This document shows, piece by piece, positions 1 through 11,160 of a stretch of DNA of 64,000 nt. Each line of letters starts with the position of its first letter. Position 1 is the stretch's first letter. The stretch is from assembly GCA_037127255.1 (NCBI GenBank), contig JBANSL010000009.1, positions 3,592,001 through 3,656,000 on the forward strand, read 5' to 3'. The DNA is from Persicaria tinctoria (taxonomy: Eukaryota > Streptophyta > Magnoliopsida > Caryophyllales > Polygonaceae). A program made the position numbers and the translations under genes. The notes below the pieces were generated by a model. That model had not been told where the DNA came from. It worked only from the letters and a program-made list of their open reading frames with translations, and ran no database searches.

Positions 1-1823
1 GCATCTTGATGAAGCGCTGAAACTTTTTCTCTGCCGGGTCCTTTAGAGATTTTGTGGGGAAAGGCAGCTTCTTTTTCTGCGTCGGAGCCAGAACAGACGT
101 CGGAGGTGCTGCAGGCTGCTCTATGTCGACCAAAGGCTCCTCGACATCGACAAGGCCTTTGTCGACATCGACCAGATTGGGCCCATTCAAGTTGTTGTGT
201 GGTGCAGACGAAGATTCTGGAAGTTTCTCCTCGAGGTCGACGAGGCTCTTGTCGAGTCAACCACGACTTTGTCGAGATCGACTTGCTGTTCCTCGTCGTT
301 CTGCTGCTTTTCGACCTCTGGCTCTTGCAGTTGATGGCCGCTTCTGAGTTTAATAGCAGCGATGCGTCCAGTCTTTCCCTTAGGATTTGGTTCTGAAGAT
401 CCAGGGAGCGGACCTGACTGTCTGGGAATTCCTGCTGCTAGCTGACCAATCTGTGTATCGACTGATTTCCGCCAGATATCAATTTCCCCAAGCCTAGAGT
501 TGACACCTTGCATCTGAGTATAGACGGAGTTGAAAGATTGCCTAGTTCTGAGTGGTTCCTCCGTATTTCCTCCAGGACTGTCTGTATATCATCCTTTTTC
601 TGTTCCCTTTCCGGATGTCCTGGAGCTCTGTAGGGCGGGGGATTCCTAGGGACACCTTGGTTCCATTGTGGTTGCTGAAACCTTTGGTCCCCCATGTAGC
701 GACTGGGACCCCTTGCGTAAGCTACATCCTCATGATGCTCTGCCATCCTGACTTGTTCTGCGTGTGGGCACTCAGGAGTGGTGTGCCTTTGCGATTCGCA
801 TTCAATGCAAGGCTGGTTGACAGAGAGATACTTTACTTGCTTGATGAGCTTCTTATTCTGGTCTATGTAGTACTGTTCCCTAACATCCGGATTAATCTCC
901 TTAGGTGGCTCATATAGAGGCATGGATGGTGCTGGCCTGGCGTATGGGTTCTCTTCATAAGTTGCAGTAGACCCATACTTGTTGTCGTAGTTGGTGAGCT
1001 TCTCTAGCACACCCCATGCGTCACTTGGCGGCATTGTCAGATACTCATAGCGAGTATAATGGTTGATTCTGTCCTTTGTGACTTGATCAAGAGAGTTGAA
1101 GAAGATCTCCTGAATGACGTAGGGTGGTTGTCCATGAGTAGGGCAAGATCGCAGAAGTTCCTTGTAGCGCTCCCATGCCTTTGCCAGCGGTTCCCCTTGC
1201 TTTTGTTTGAAGGCGGTGATTCTCTGGCGGAGATGTGCTGTTTTGGCAGGTGGGAAGAATTTGTGCAGAAACTCTTGCTCTACTTGGGCCCAGGTTGTGA
1301 GTGATCTTGCTTTCAGCCCTTTCAGCCATTTTAGTGCAGGCCCAGCGAGAGACCAGCGAAAAGATTTCATCTTGACATATTCCAGGGTTGTACCTTCAGC
1401 AATAGTATGGCACATGTCAGAAAAGTTTGTAATATGTTCAAGAGGACACTCATTAAATCTACCATAAAAGGCATTATTTTTAATCTCTATAAGAAACTGA
1501 GTGCGAATTTCAAAAGAGTTATCAGGGATTAGGATCGCCGATTCAGGCACGACGAGAGTTGGGTGCATGTAGTCCTCTGCCGTGGTTGGATATTGGGCAA
1601 GCTCAACCTGTGCTTGCTCCCTTGCTGCTCTCTCAGCGGTGATAGCAGCATCTTTAGCGGCGATAGCAGCATCCTTTGCGGCCAATTCCCTGGTAAGCCT
1701 AGCGACCAGCTGTTCCTGTGTCTCAGCGGCCTCCATGATCCTTTTGAGTTTGGAGTGGATGTGTAGGTAGCGCTCCGGTTCGTCTAAGCTGTCAAACTCA
1801 GGTGTTTGACCAGAACGACGCAT
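1..1823 (-). pseudogene. Athila-type gag, frameshifted
   Basis: A 461-codon reading frame (1823 down to 438) holds the retrotransposon gag fold region: WLKGL near residue 165, then the EFLHKFFPP and FKQKQGEPLAKAWERYKELL blocks typical of plant Ty3/gypsy gags. A degenerate zinc-knuckle-like Cys/His cluster (CIEC...H...C) follows near residue 340. The frame then ends, but a second frame (513 to 187) continues with the family's next conserved block (IGQLA, then KLRSGHQL), so a frameshift lies near 440-510. Below base 330 the sequence is dominated by TCGAC-type repeats that encode a biased Val-Asp-rich tail. Gag would form the cytoplasmic virus-like particle. This copy is broken, and the start at 1823 is simply the first Met after the leader. 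Confidence 0.8.
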
Positions 1824-1885
1824 ACACCTGAAAAGTAACTCAAAGAAACAGTGAGAACTGACTACCTAAGGCGCGAATGATTGCT

Positions 1886-1903
1886 TCCCCAGCAACGGCG
1901 CCA
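1886..1903 (-). other. Primer-binding site (tRNA-Asp type)
   Basis: Read on the plus strand the 18 bases are TCCCCAGCAACGGCGCCA. They match the 3' end of plant tRNA-Asp except for one base (A for G in CCCCGGC, as seen in the perfect copy at 36144-36161). The site sits six bases inside the LTR edge at 1910, as expected for the minus-strand primer site. Confidence 0.85.
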
Positions 1904-1909
1904 ATTTGT

Positions 1910-3834
1910 TGTTGCAGAAGGATGGTCAAGTATGAAATAAATATTAAATAAAGTTCAGACTGACTTCCCTGTCTCAGCAAATAAATACAAGACTTCCTCC
2001 CGTTGTAGTAAGAGAAAATCAGGATCGAATCCACGAGGAAGCACGTCAGCAGTTCTTAGGTAGCTGTAAATTCTCACAGAAGAGGCAGCAGAAGGACAGA
2101 AACACAGAAAGGAAAGAAACAAATAAACCCGGCCAGGGTTTCAACACCACAACGATAACCATGCAAAGTAACACATAAAGGCATAAAAGATCATGCTTTC
2201 CATCAAATAACTTTCGTCATTAACAAATAGGCAAATAGAGGCTTTCGCATAAACCCTAATTGTTACTAACCCTTTTTCACATAATTAATCCAAGTTGCAT
2301 TAAGATCACTTTCGCTTCAATAACATAAACAAGGATCACCTTCAACTCTCGCAAAAGAATCATGCTCATAGGGATAGAAGATGAATCGCACAAAAAGATC
2401 TGACCTTTATCGCATCGCCTCACATGGCCACCGTCGGGCTCACCCCAGCCCCAGAAGTGGGTGGACTACTCACGCCTCATTGCAATCGCAGACATTGATT
2501 GAAAAGAAATAACTTGCATAAAACTAAATTCAAAAGCCTTTACAATCCCGGCAATCAACTTTCGCAGAAAGCCAAAACCTTAAAAACCTTAGAACTCCTA
2601 AACTGTATCTGTGGGACCAACTAATTGTCTCTGAAATTGAATTGTCATATGGAATGAATAAAACTGAGCCCCCTAGGGCCTTATTTATAGTCTTCTTTCC
2701 CTAGCTAATCTAGGAAAGAAATATCTATCTCTATCTAAAATTATATCTAAAACTTGAAAGGATAAATAAATTGTTTTAAGGAAATAAATCTAAAATGAAT
2801 GAATAAAACTAAATAGGGTAAGTCTTCATGATGTTGATAGATCTTGTCTCCTTGGATAGAACTTGATGAAATCGGATAGAATTTTCTTCCTTCGGCCCCA
2901 AGGAATCCCAAGTCTACTCGGACAGGTCTTCGTCGAGAAGTTTCTGGAATCGGCTCTACTCGACTTCGACCACGGCTCGTCGACCTCGACAAGGATGGTT
3001 CGTCGACTGGACTCCTCGGCTAGATCCTGCTCGATGTGGCTCAGTCTTGGCTCCTGGCGCTCGTCGATCTCGACAAGCCCTAGTCGACCTCGAGTAGACT
3101 GGCTTGCCGACTAGGTCTTCTCGAGTGACTCTGCTCGATGGGCTCCGGATCTGGACTCAGGCGCTCGTCGACCTCGACAAAGGGTCCTCGAGATCGACTA
3201 GGGTTCTTCTTTTCCGCTTCCGCGAGTTTCCTCTTCCGCTGCAGCGAGTTGGCTTCTCCGTCGGCTTGGTGCATTCCGCTGGCAGCGAGTTTTTTTCCGC
3301 GGCAGCGAGCGGTCCGCTGCAGCGAGTCGAGTCGCTGGCAGCGGGTGCTGCCTGGTCGTCCTCGGCTCCGTCCTCGGCTTGTCGACCAGCTCTTCTTCTC
3401 GTCAACCCCGGGCGTGGCGCTGAGGTGTCGTCGATCTCGACTAGTGGTCCTCGAGATCGAGTAGGGCTCCGGAGCTGGGTTGGTCTGGCTCTCGATCAGG
3501 CTCTATCGACAAGGCGGTGCTCGGACATGCTCGTCTATGTCGACTAGGGTCAACTCGAGATCGAGTTACCCTGACTCTCAGCTTGGTTCTGTATTTCGCT
3601 GCTCCTTTGACCATGGACTTCTGTAGTGGTTTTCCGAGCTTTTCCGACCTTCTGTAGAATTGCTGTAAAATGCCTCGATTTCTGCGAATTAAACAGAAAC
3701 TGGTGTAGATTCCATAATTTGGCAAATAAACATAAACTACATAGATTCTGTACTATCTAAGCCCAAATGAATGCAATGTATACAGAAATCGATATAAAAG
3801 TTACTGTAAAACATGGCAGATTTAGCTCACAACA
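1910..3834 (-). repeat. LTR of the Athila-type element
   Basis: Minus-strand limits are TGTTGTGAGC at 3834 and CTGCAACA at 1910, giving a TGTTG...CAACA inverted end. It aligns with the solo LTR at 9450-14874 at both ends and through the middle (for example the block around 2160-2420 with 10390-10560 and 14340-14410). The length is about 1.93 kb. It contains a TCGAC-rich motif block at about 2930-3570. No protein-coding frame is credible here; short frames in the GTCGA repeats are by-products of the repeat. Confidence 0.85.
2930..3570. repeat. Degenerate TCGAC/GTCGA motif cluster
   Basis: Dozens of TCGAC, GTCGA and CTCGA pentamers occur here, often as pairs about nine bases apart (TCGACCTCGAC, TCGAGATCGAC). 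The same motif recurs at the end of gag (about 124-290) and in both halves of the solo LTR (about 9720-9900 and 14520-14705). It is not a simple tandem repeat, because the intervening sequence differs from copy to copy. Confidence 0.7.
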
Positions 3835-3845
3835 CACATGAATTG

Positions 3846-3915
3846 TTTTACTTGACACTTGAATTGATTTATTTAACACGTGAATCGTTTACTTGACACA
3901 TGAATTGTTAATGTC
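3846..3915 (+). repeat. TTTACTTGACACRTGAATTG motif array, forward
   Basis: Three or four imperfect copies of a unit of about 22 bases containing TTTACTTGACAC and TGAATTG. The reverse-complement array lies at 5030-5100, with related single copies near 5640-5720. Together they bracket the duplicated block at 4011-4423. Confidence 0.55.
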
Positions 3916-4010
3916 ATTCAAAACTTTCTTAAACCCCACATGGATAAGCTAAACTGGAAGCAGAAACTATAAAAGTGCAGAAGCTTAGAAGAACAATATG
4001 CAAGCACAAT

Positions 4011-4423
4011 AAGAATGTTGATTCTCTTCTTTGTAGTCATTGAATGAAAATCATTAGGGCAACTATATACAGACTGAACGGACCACTTTGTTCACATGAT
4101 GAATGAAATCCTTGAAGAGCTCAACTATATACAGACTGAACTCCTCGACTTGCTTATCTTGAAGCGTCGATCTTAGTTGAACTAGTAGCTTTGTACTTGT
4201 CAAGCACATCAAATCAATTGAACAAGACTCTCATCATCTAAAGCCATGTTGATAAAGTTGAAGCAAAGTTGTCACATGTTTATTCAGACATGACAGACAT
4301 TTTCACATACTACATGACTCATACACAGGTCAACATGTCACCTGTGTATTCAGACATGACAAACAACAAAGTTGTAGCAATTCAGTTTGTACATAGTTGT
4401 CGTAATGATTTTCATTCACTGAT
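4011..4423 (+). repeat. Direct repeat copy A (about 0.41 kb)
   Basis: Runs from AAGAATGTTGATTCTCTT to GATTTTCATTCA and matches 5114-5524 nearly base for base, including the inner ATATACAGACTGAACTCCTC block. The copies are about 1.1 kb apart in the same orientation. Neither has a credible coding frame. Confidence 0.8.
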
Positions 4424-4445
4424 TTCTGTCTCTTTATCACTTTAG

Positions 4446-4514
4446 AAATGAGCAAAATGTGGATTTCAAGAAGTTTGATGCCCATGGTCATCAGCCAAGC
4501 AACTCTAGGTAATT
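4446..4514 (+). pseudogene. Relic of a histidine-containing phosphotransfer (AHP) exon
   Basis: After an acceptor-like CACTTTAG the plus strand reads NEQNVDFKKFDAHGHQ. Plant AHP proteins have VDFKKVDAHVHQ just before the KGSSSS phospho-acceptor block, so about 12 consecutive positions agree. The KGSSS part is missing: the sequence becomes PSNS and then meets a donor-like AGGTAATTT. AHPs relay phosphate from cytokinin receptor kinases to response regulators. Here only one exon-sized piece remains, with no neighbouring AHP exon seen, so it is probably a captured or dead fragment. A chance match cannot be excluded on this length. Confidence 0.5.
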
Positions 4515-5029
4515 TAGGGATTGAAACATCATCTGAAATCTTAGATTTTGATCCTGATGTAGGTTGCTGTCACTCTGATAGGGTTTGTTGTTTTCATGTT
4601 CACAATTTGAGCAATAATTCGAAGACGCGGTTACTGTCACAAGTAATGTTTCTAGTACTGTTAATTGTCTAGTTGTGTGTATTTGTATTTGAAGAGAGTC
4701 AAAATCAATGATTTCTGTTTGATGTCTCTTCTTATTGTAATGCTAGAATTGATGAAATTCAGAGAAAGCTTATGCTTTTGCATACTCGTTCTGCTCATTC
4801 ATAGTTGTCATGTGTAATACTTTTAGTGTAAACTAGAACCGCGTTTTAAGTTCGAAATGTGTGTTTTGGTCGTAGTTTGCATTTAAAGTTTCAAGCCATT
4901 GGGATCTCGCAGGTGTCAATTTTTTTACTTCATAGAATTCCTGATTAAATAAGCGAGTTCGTGCTTGGTTCATGAACTATGCTCCTATACATAAGGGCCT
5001 AGACTAACTCGAAATTACGATTGATGTGT

Positions 5030-5100
5030 TATGTAAAACAATTCACGTGTCAAGTAAAACAATTAGCGTGTCATGTAAAACAATCCCCGTGTCATGTATT
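5030..5100 (-). repeat. TTTACTTGACACRTGAATTG motif array, reverse
   Basis: Three copies of the reverse complement of the unit at 3846-3915 (GTAAAACAATTCACGTGTCA and variants). With the forward array it forms a loose inverted repeat around duplication copy A. Confidence 0.55.
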
Positions 5101-5113
5101 TTTTATATATAAC

Positions 5114-5524
5114 AAGAATGTTGATTCTCTTTTTGGTATTCATTGAATGAAAATCATTAGGGAAACTATACACAGACTGAACGGGCCCCTTTATTCACAT
5201 GATGAATGAACTCCTCGAAGAGCTCATCTATATACAGACTGAACTCCTCGACTTGCTTATCTTGAAGAGTCGATCTTAGTTGAACTAGTAGCTTTGTACT
5301 TGTCAAGCACATCAAATCAATTGAACAGGACTTCCATAATCTAAAGTCATGCTGACAAAGTTGTAGCAAAGTTGTCACCTGTTTATTCAGACATGACAGA
5401 CATTTTCATTTACTACATGACACATACACAGATCAACATCTCATCTGTTTATTTAGACATGATAGACAATAAAGTTGTAGCAATTCAGTTTGTACATAGT
5501 TGCCGTAATTATTTTCATTCAGTG
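5114..5524 (+). repeat. Direct repeat copy B (about 0.41 kb)
   Basis: Second copy of the block at 4011-4423, with scattered point differences. A 70-codon minus-strand frame inside it (5378 to 5166) has no recognisable domain. Confidence 0.8.
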
Positions 5525-6041
5525 ACTACAAAGAGTTTCGTTTACGAAAACTCAAATAAAGAAACATGTTAATCCAAGCACTTATGCCACTAAATTATGT
5601 GATAACAGCACCAAAAATAACCCATAACCCATACTGAATTTACATATCACCCATACCGGATTTACATGACATATAATGTATTTTACTTGACATATTTTAT
5701 TTTTACTTGACACCTGAATATGAGACATATTCTATTCCTTTTTTATGATTCAAAATTCCTTCTGCTAGACTTCTTTTTTTGAACTTGGTTTCAAATTCAG
5801 CCTTGGATGATTTCTGTGATAAGTCCGCTCACTCTGACTGTAATGTGAAGTGACATAGGTGACATGTCAAACCTATTACCTGTCATGTTAAAAAAAACCA
5901 TCTTATGATGAATTCAATTGGAAGATGAAGTGTCTTGGCTTTTGATTTATTTTGATATGAAATTGCCTATAATTTGGTGATGTAGCAAGTTTTACTTGTT
6001 CTGAACATAAGTTGATAGTCGACATTGATTAATGAATAATA
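5525..6041. other. No gene seen
   Basis: AT-rich intergenic sequence with further single copies of the TTTACTTGACA motif near 5640-5720. No coding frame, RNA gene or clear element ends are visible. Confidence 0.5.
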
Positions 6042-6110
6042 AGCTTATGTGGGAATTGAACGCACATCTTTGTGTATTACCACAATGCTCTTCCATTGAG
6101 CTAATAGGCT
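6042..6110 (-). pseudogene. Degenerate tRNA-like sequence
   Basis: On the minus strand it begins AGCCTATTAGCTCAATGG, which gives an acceptor 5' strand and D-arm with an A-box-like core, and ends with GCGTTCAATTCCCACATAAGCT, a B-box-like T-arm and acceptor 3' strand. The B box is altered (GTTCAATTC). The anticodon arm TTGTG...CACAA leaves only six loop bases, so it is not a normal tRNA. It belongs to the same family as the copies at 44783-44853 and 45224-45294. Confidence 0.5.
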
Positions 6111-6293
6111 ATATGAGCATTTTTTTTAAACAAGGAAAACTACACGAATCTCACAAAAATTCTATGACATGAACTTGAGGACCTCCATGAACACGAACAC
6201 AAAAAAGGGCAAACTAAATGCCAGAACTACTATCAAGAACTCATATGGCATCTCCTCCAATAGCCTAAATTTCACAAAACACAATTGTGTAAT

Positions 6294-6800
6294 CAATGTT
6301 CTAAAAGGCACTAGGCGGCGGGTGGATGCCTAGCGCCTAGGCGGCGCCTAGGCGGACTTAGAACAAACTTGATTATTTCCTTATATTTTGACAAATAAAA
6401 CTTGTCAATAATTCATATAATGTAATAATAATCTATAATATCACTCATAAACCCAAAGTTGCGGCGCTTAACTAACACTAAAGTAAATAAACGCAAAAGT
6501 ACAAGTCTGAGTAACAACTCTAAACCTTTTCAAATCCAAAACTATAAGTTCGACTAAAAAGCAAATGCATCCCGACTCTGGGGATAAAAAAACCGTAAGT
6601 TAACTAATCATATGCTTAAAAGCTCAAATTGAATAATCGTTGGACTAGGCGGCGCCTAGGCGGGCCCAAGCAGGGTCTAGGCGGCGCCTAGGCGGTTCCT
6701 AGACGAATTTCCGCCTAGAGGCCCACCTAGGCTTAAAAATTCCTAGGTCCCGTCCCGCCTAGCGCCTAGGCGGCGCCTAGGTGCGATTTTTATAACACCG
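6294..6800. mobile_element. hAT-type miniature element (MITE), CTAGGCG family, copy 1
   Basis: The 507-bp unit is flanked by a perfect 8-bp duplication, TGTGTAAT (6286-6293 and 6801-6808), the hallmark of hAT insertion. The ends are imperfect inverted repeats: CAATGTTCTAAAAGGC on the left and, read inwards from the right, CGGTGTTATAAAAATCGC. Both ends hold stacked palindromes of the CTAGGCGGCGCCTAGGCGG type, and the AT-rich middle is shared with 7993-8551. It has no coding frame, so movement would depend on a transposase supplied elsewhere. Confidence 0.85.
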
Positions 6801-6808
6801 TGTGTAAT

Positions 6809-7984
6809 AGAAGTAAATTGTCATATTTGAGAATAAAACCAAGTTTGTTAAGACTCTTGAAAACCGGGAGATTCAATGCCATCCTCATGATTTGCCTATT
6901 TGACACTTAAATTATGACAACAATATCCTAATCGTGAATTCTAGAACAACATAATCCTTTGCAAAAGTCGGACCACCACCCACGTAGCCTCCTTGTTCAA
7001 GCACAAACCAACACTCCCTCTGCCTTCTTTGGTCACTGAATATTAGCCACCCACAACACCACCATCACCCATCGACACCAAGGCAGCCCAGAAGCGCCAA
7101 GAAGAGCTGTCTCATCAAGCCAGCGCCGTCTTCCTGCACCATCCCTATTTCGCCTAGAGGAAACACAGGCTTCCTCACCCTCTCCCTTGAGCAGCATCAG
7201 TCCCCAGCATTCCGAGCAACACCTCTCGAAACCCAGGCGCACCCAACTATCCATCGGAGCCAAGACGCAAGCCACAACCATCCCCGTTTCTGATTGGCAA
7301 GGTCGGTTGCCGATTTCTCTTCATTTTCGATCCTAAACACCTAAAAATCAGTCTTTAACCCCATCCCCACTCTCCTAGGCCTTTCTCGAATCTATTCTCA
7401 AGCCATTGCAGCCGGAGCTTCCCTCGGAGCCGGAATCGCGCCGACCTCAATAATCCCTCTTTTCTTCTTCTCCTTTCCTCGTGATTGAATCTATGTGTGT
7501 GGGTTATGGTCGGAATTTCCAATCAGTCGAGATGGAGTGCTTTTGGGTTGAGACGGCCACCGGGGAGTCCCTGGGTTCCTCTCTTCTTCTTCCGGTTTCT
7601 CTCCGTCGCTGAGCGGTGTGCCGTTCTTGTGGGTTGAGAAAGACGGGTTCACTTCTTTTCTTTCTTTTCCTCTTGAACCGGGTTTCTTATTTTTTTTCCA
7701 GACTAGTCGGGTTGGGCTTTGGACTTGGATCCAGGTTATAAACTGGGGTCGAGCCTCTTCTTTCTTTCTTATCTTCATATAGTCCAGATCCGGGTTATGG
7801 ATCGCGTCCTCTTGTTTTATTTTATTATGTTCTTCTTCTCTATTAACCGGAATCAGAGAGAGTTGGGGCGGGTATGGGGTGAGAGTGGGCTCGGGAAATT
7901 GGATACAGTTGGGCTTGTTCTGTCTCGGGTTGGGCCGGCCAGCATTCCTTTAGTTTTGGGTTAATGTTTTATGTGTTGTTATCT
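6809..7984. other. Unclassified repeat-like DNA, no gene called
   Basis: A moderately GC-rich stretch (7000-7500), then CT-rich and GGGTT-rich sequence. Short frames exist on both strands (for example 7281 to 7033 minus and 7719 to 7964 plus) but show no domain, compositional periodicity or splice context. The stretch could be part of an old LTR element that also includes 8560-9449 and 14875-15780. Confidence 0.35.
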
Positions 7985-7992
7985 ATCATTTA

Positions 7993-8551
7993 TAATGTTC
8001 TAAAAGGTGCTAGGCAGCCGCTAGGCGGTGGGTGGCCGCCTAGCGCCTAGGCGGCGAGGCGGGTGCCTATGTAGCGCCTAGGCGGATTTAGAATAAACTT
8101 GATTATTTCCATATATTTTTATGCATACCACATGTCAATAACTCATATAATGTAATAATAATTCATAATATCACTCATAAACCCAAATTTGTGGTGCTTA
8201 ACTAACACTAAAGTAAATAAACGCAAAAAGTACGCATTTGACTAGTGACTCTAAACCTCCTAAAATCTAAAACAATAGGTTCCACCAAATGGAAAATATA
8301 TCCCGACTTGGGGGATAAAAAAAACCTTAAGTCGACTAATCATATGCCTAGAAGCTAAAATTGAATAATCGTTGCGCTAGGCGGGCCTAGACGGCGCTTA
8401 GACGGGGCTAGGCAGGCCTAAGCGAAGTCTAGGCGGCGCCTAGGTGGGGTTAGGCGGTGCATAGGCGGATTTGCGCCTAGAAGACTGCCTAGGCTTAAAA
8501 ATTCCTAGGTGCCCTCCCACCTAGCGCCTAAGCGCGATTTTTAGAATACTG
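7993..8551. mobile_element. hAT-type miniature element (MITE), CTAGGCG family, copy 2
   Basis: A 559-bp relative of the element at 6294-6800. The ends are TAATGTTCTAAAAGGTGC on the left and, inwards from the right, CAGTATTCTAAAAATCGC. The 8-bp flanks are ATCATTTA (7985-7992) and ATTATTTA (8552-8559), one mismatch, consistent with an aged hAT target duplication. The internal AT-rich core (TCATATAATGTAATAATAAT and neighbours) matches copy 1. Confidence 0.85.
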
Positions 8552-8559
8552 ATTATTTA

Positions 8560-9449
8560 TATGATGTTTATTTGATTACTAAATTAGTAGTATCACTATA
8601 ATATTTGTTTTTAAGGTTATATAATTCTGATATTATTATTTTTTATTATAAAATGGGTTAAAAGAGACATTAATTGGATTATGTATTTAGTGATGTTTTA
8701 ATTTGTGAATATTAGGAATTTTAAAATGATGTATTGGCTTGATTTATAAATATGGTTGTGAAAATAAAATTATTTTGTGAATAAATGTCGGAAATTATTT
8801 ATGTAATGATTTTGAAAATTAGCATGCTGGGGTTGTGTTAATAATATGATTTTGGGAATTTGGTAAGGATTTAAATGATAAATGTTGGAATTTGGCCAAG
8901 TATAATTTGAGAAATTATTTTGAATATGAGTTGACTTAACTTGAGATTTAAGAGTTTGGAAAACTTTGGGAAATGAGTTTTGAAATATTATTTTAATATT
9001 CAATATTAAAGAAGGGATTTGACGGAACTTGAATTATTTGATATTGAGCTTGAAGTTATGTTAAAAGTGTCATTTCCAATTTCGGGATTTTGTCTTGCCT
9101 TGATGATGTTGGTTTTGAGAAGGAAATTGGAAGAATGATTTTGGTTGATGTTGATCCTATCGAAAAGGTTTTGGAAAATGGTTTTACTATCGATTGATTT
9201 TGAGTATGTTGAGAACTTGGGTTTCGTGCGTATGAATGTTAGTTCGGTAACTTATGGAAATGGCTTGATGATAGGTGTGTATTGCTTTTGGATTGCTTTG
9301 GCCTTGCATTTGGGCCCTTGCTTGTGTTATCTTGTTGTTCTGCATCTTCAGGTAAGTATCCTACGGGACTTACTCAGTAACCTGGACCTCGTGCCTGCTG
9401 TGTCATATGATGTGTAGTTTGTTGCATATTAAAGCATGCTATGTAGTAT
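8560..9449. other. AT-rich DNA, no gene called; left flank of the solo LTR
   Basis: Non-coding, T/G-rich sequence without a supported gene. The end (about 9350-9449) and the sequence from 14875 onward were one locus before the solo LTR formed. AGTAT occurs at 9445-9449 and again at 14878-14882, three bases beyond the right LTR end, so the target duplication is plausible but not exact. Confidence 0.4.
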
Positions 9450-10659
9450 TGTTGTGAGCCTAATTTGCCATGTTTTATACTTACTTTTATATCGATTTCT
9501 GCATAAATTTCATACATTTGGGTTAGAATAGTACAGAATCTATGTAGTTTACACTTATTTGCCAAATTATGAAGTCTACACTAGTTTCTGTTTAATTTCG
9601 CAGAAATCGAGGCATTTTGCAGCAATTCAAAGAGAGGACGGAACGCTCAAAGTCAACTACAGAAAGTCCAAGGTCAAGGAGCAGCGGAACCAGGACAAAT
9701 CGAGCAAAAGACGAGAAGGATCAACTCGACACAGTTTGGTCGATGTCGAGTAAACTTACTCGATGTCGAGGACAAGTCGACGAGCCCAGAATCCTAGCCG
9801 AGCTCGAGTACAATCCGAGGAGTGAAGACCTTACTCAACGTCGAGGACATTCCAGAAGCAGTCCGAGTCCGAGATCGAGGAGAAATCCGAGAAGATAGAG
9901 TTACTTGCAAGTCAAAAAATGTGGAATTCTATCTATCTACATCAAGATCTATCAAGTCAAGAAGGAATCTATCCACATTAGTCCTAGTTTTCTTTATAGA
10001 TTTATTTCTTTTATCATAATATTTTATCTTATGTTATTAGATAGAAAGTTTTAGATTTAGATATAGTTGTTCCTTCCTAGAATAGCTACATGGAACACTA
10101 TAAATAAGGTATTAGGGGGCTGGATTTTATTCATTCAATGAATCCAAGCCAAGCCACAAGAGAGCATAGAGAGAGAGATAGCGAGTAGAGAGAGAAGGTG
10201 GAGGCCGAGTGAAGTTTGTGAAGCAAGAGCGGAGTTGGCTTTGTTCGGTTGTAAGTCTTGTTTGATTTCATTATTGCAATTTAGTTCCTTTTTATTATTT
10301 ATGTGTTTCTTGATGATGAAGAGCGAGTAGTCACCCAACTTCTAGGGTCGGGGTGAGCCCGACAGTAGCCATGTAAGGTGATGCGAAAAGGTACAATCTT
10401 TTGATGCGATTTCGTCTTCTATCCCTATGAGCATGATTCTTTTGCGAAAGTTGAAGGTGATCCTTGTTTGTGTTATTGAAGCGAAAGTGATCTTAATACA
10501 ACTTGGATTAATTATGTGAAAAAGGGTTAGTAATAATTAGGGTTTATGTGAAAGCATCTATATTCATGTTGAACAAAAATGCGCGAATAATTGTAAAACA
10601 TATTTTATTTAATTTTTTATAATTTGAGTTCGAACCCTTTTGGTTATTCTCTTGATTCG

Positions 10660-11160
10660 AAGTCGTATCGACACCAAGACTTAAGTAGTTTTGGTGATTT
10701 GGGCTGCACCCGAATTTTAATGGGTTGCCTACGTATCTTTTGGAAGAGAATCAAGCCTTACGTAGTTTAGAGTATTTGAATTGATTTTTATTTTTTGGTT
10801 TTGGTGATTGAACCCGACGAGCTTGAGCTTTTTGTCGGGTGTCCTACGTACCTGTTTGGAACGGGATCAAATCACCCGTAGTTCTTCTAGGAACCAATTA
10901 TTTAATTTGGTTGGATTTTGACCTCGTATTCATTTAGAAGTGAATTTAGAGGTTGACGACTGTACCCGATATATTTTTAGGATTTAATATCGGGTTACCT
11001 ACGTAGCCGATATAAAGCGTCAAGTCTTTACGTAGTTCTCTTAAGAACCAATTTAATTTGATTTGAAATGGGCGACTGAATCCAATATTTCTTTTATCGG
11101 ACTTCCTACGTGACTCATAAAAGAGCATCAAGTCTTTACATAGTTCTCTTTTAGAACCGT
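10660..11160 (+). repeat. Four-unit degenerate CCTACGTA...CGTAGTTC array
   Basis: Units of roughly 120-160 bases each hold a CCTACGTA (or CCTACGTG) core, then ATCAAG or AATCAAGCC, then ACGTAGTTC followed by GAACC-type sequence (near 10727, 10851, 10996, 11104). The arrangement CCTACGTA...TACGTAG is itself roughly palindromic. I do not recognise the family. Confidence 0.6.

Larger units (their letters stand above)
1..3834 (-). mobile_element. Athila-type Ty3/gypsy retrotransposon, partial (5' LTR, PBS, gag)
   Basis: On the minus strand the order is LTR (3834 to 1910), a six-base spacer, a primer-binding site complementary to tRNA-Asp, and gag running off the left edge. The tRNA-Asp primer site and the gag C-terminal motif (LRSGHQL, close to the LRSGK block of Athila gags) place it in the Athila group of Ty3/gypsy elements. 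Protease, polymerase and the other LTR would lie left of base 1. gag carries a frameshift, so this copy looks non-functional. A solo LTR of the same family lies at 9450-14874 in the opposite orientation. Confidence 0.85.

Noticed and set aside
5166..5378. Minus-strand frame considered as a second AHP piece
   Set aside because: No conserved AHP motif, wrong strand relative to the exon relic at 4446, and it lies within a repeat copy.
7033..7778. Possible host gene on the minus strand
   Set aside because: Short frames without domains or splice context; composition is only mildly GC-rich.
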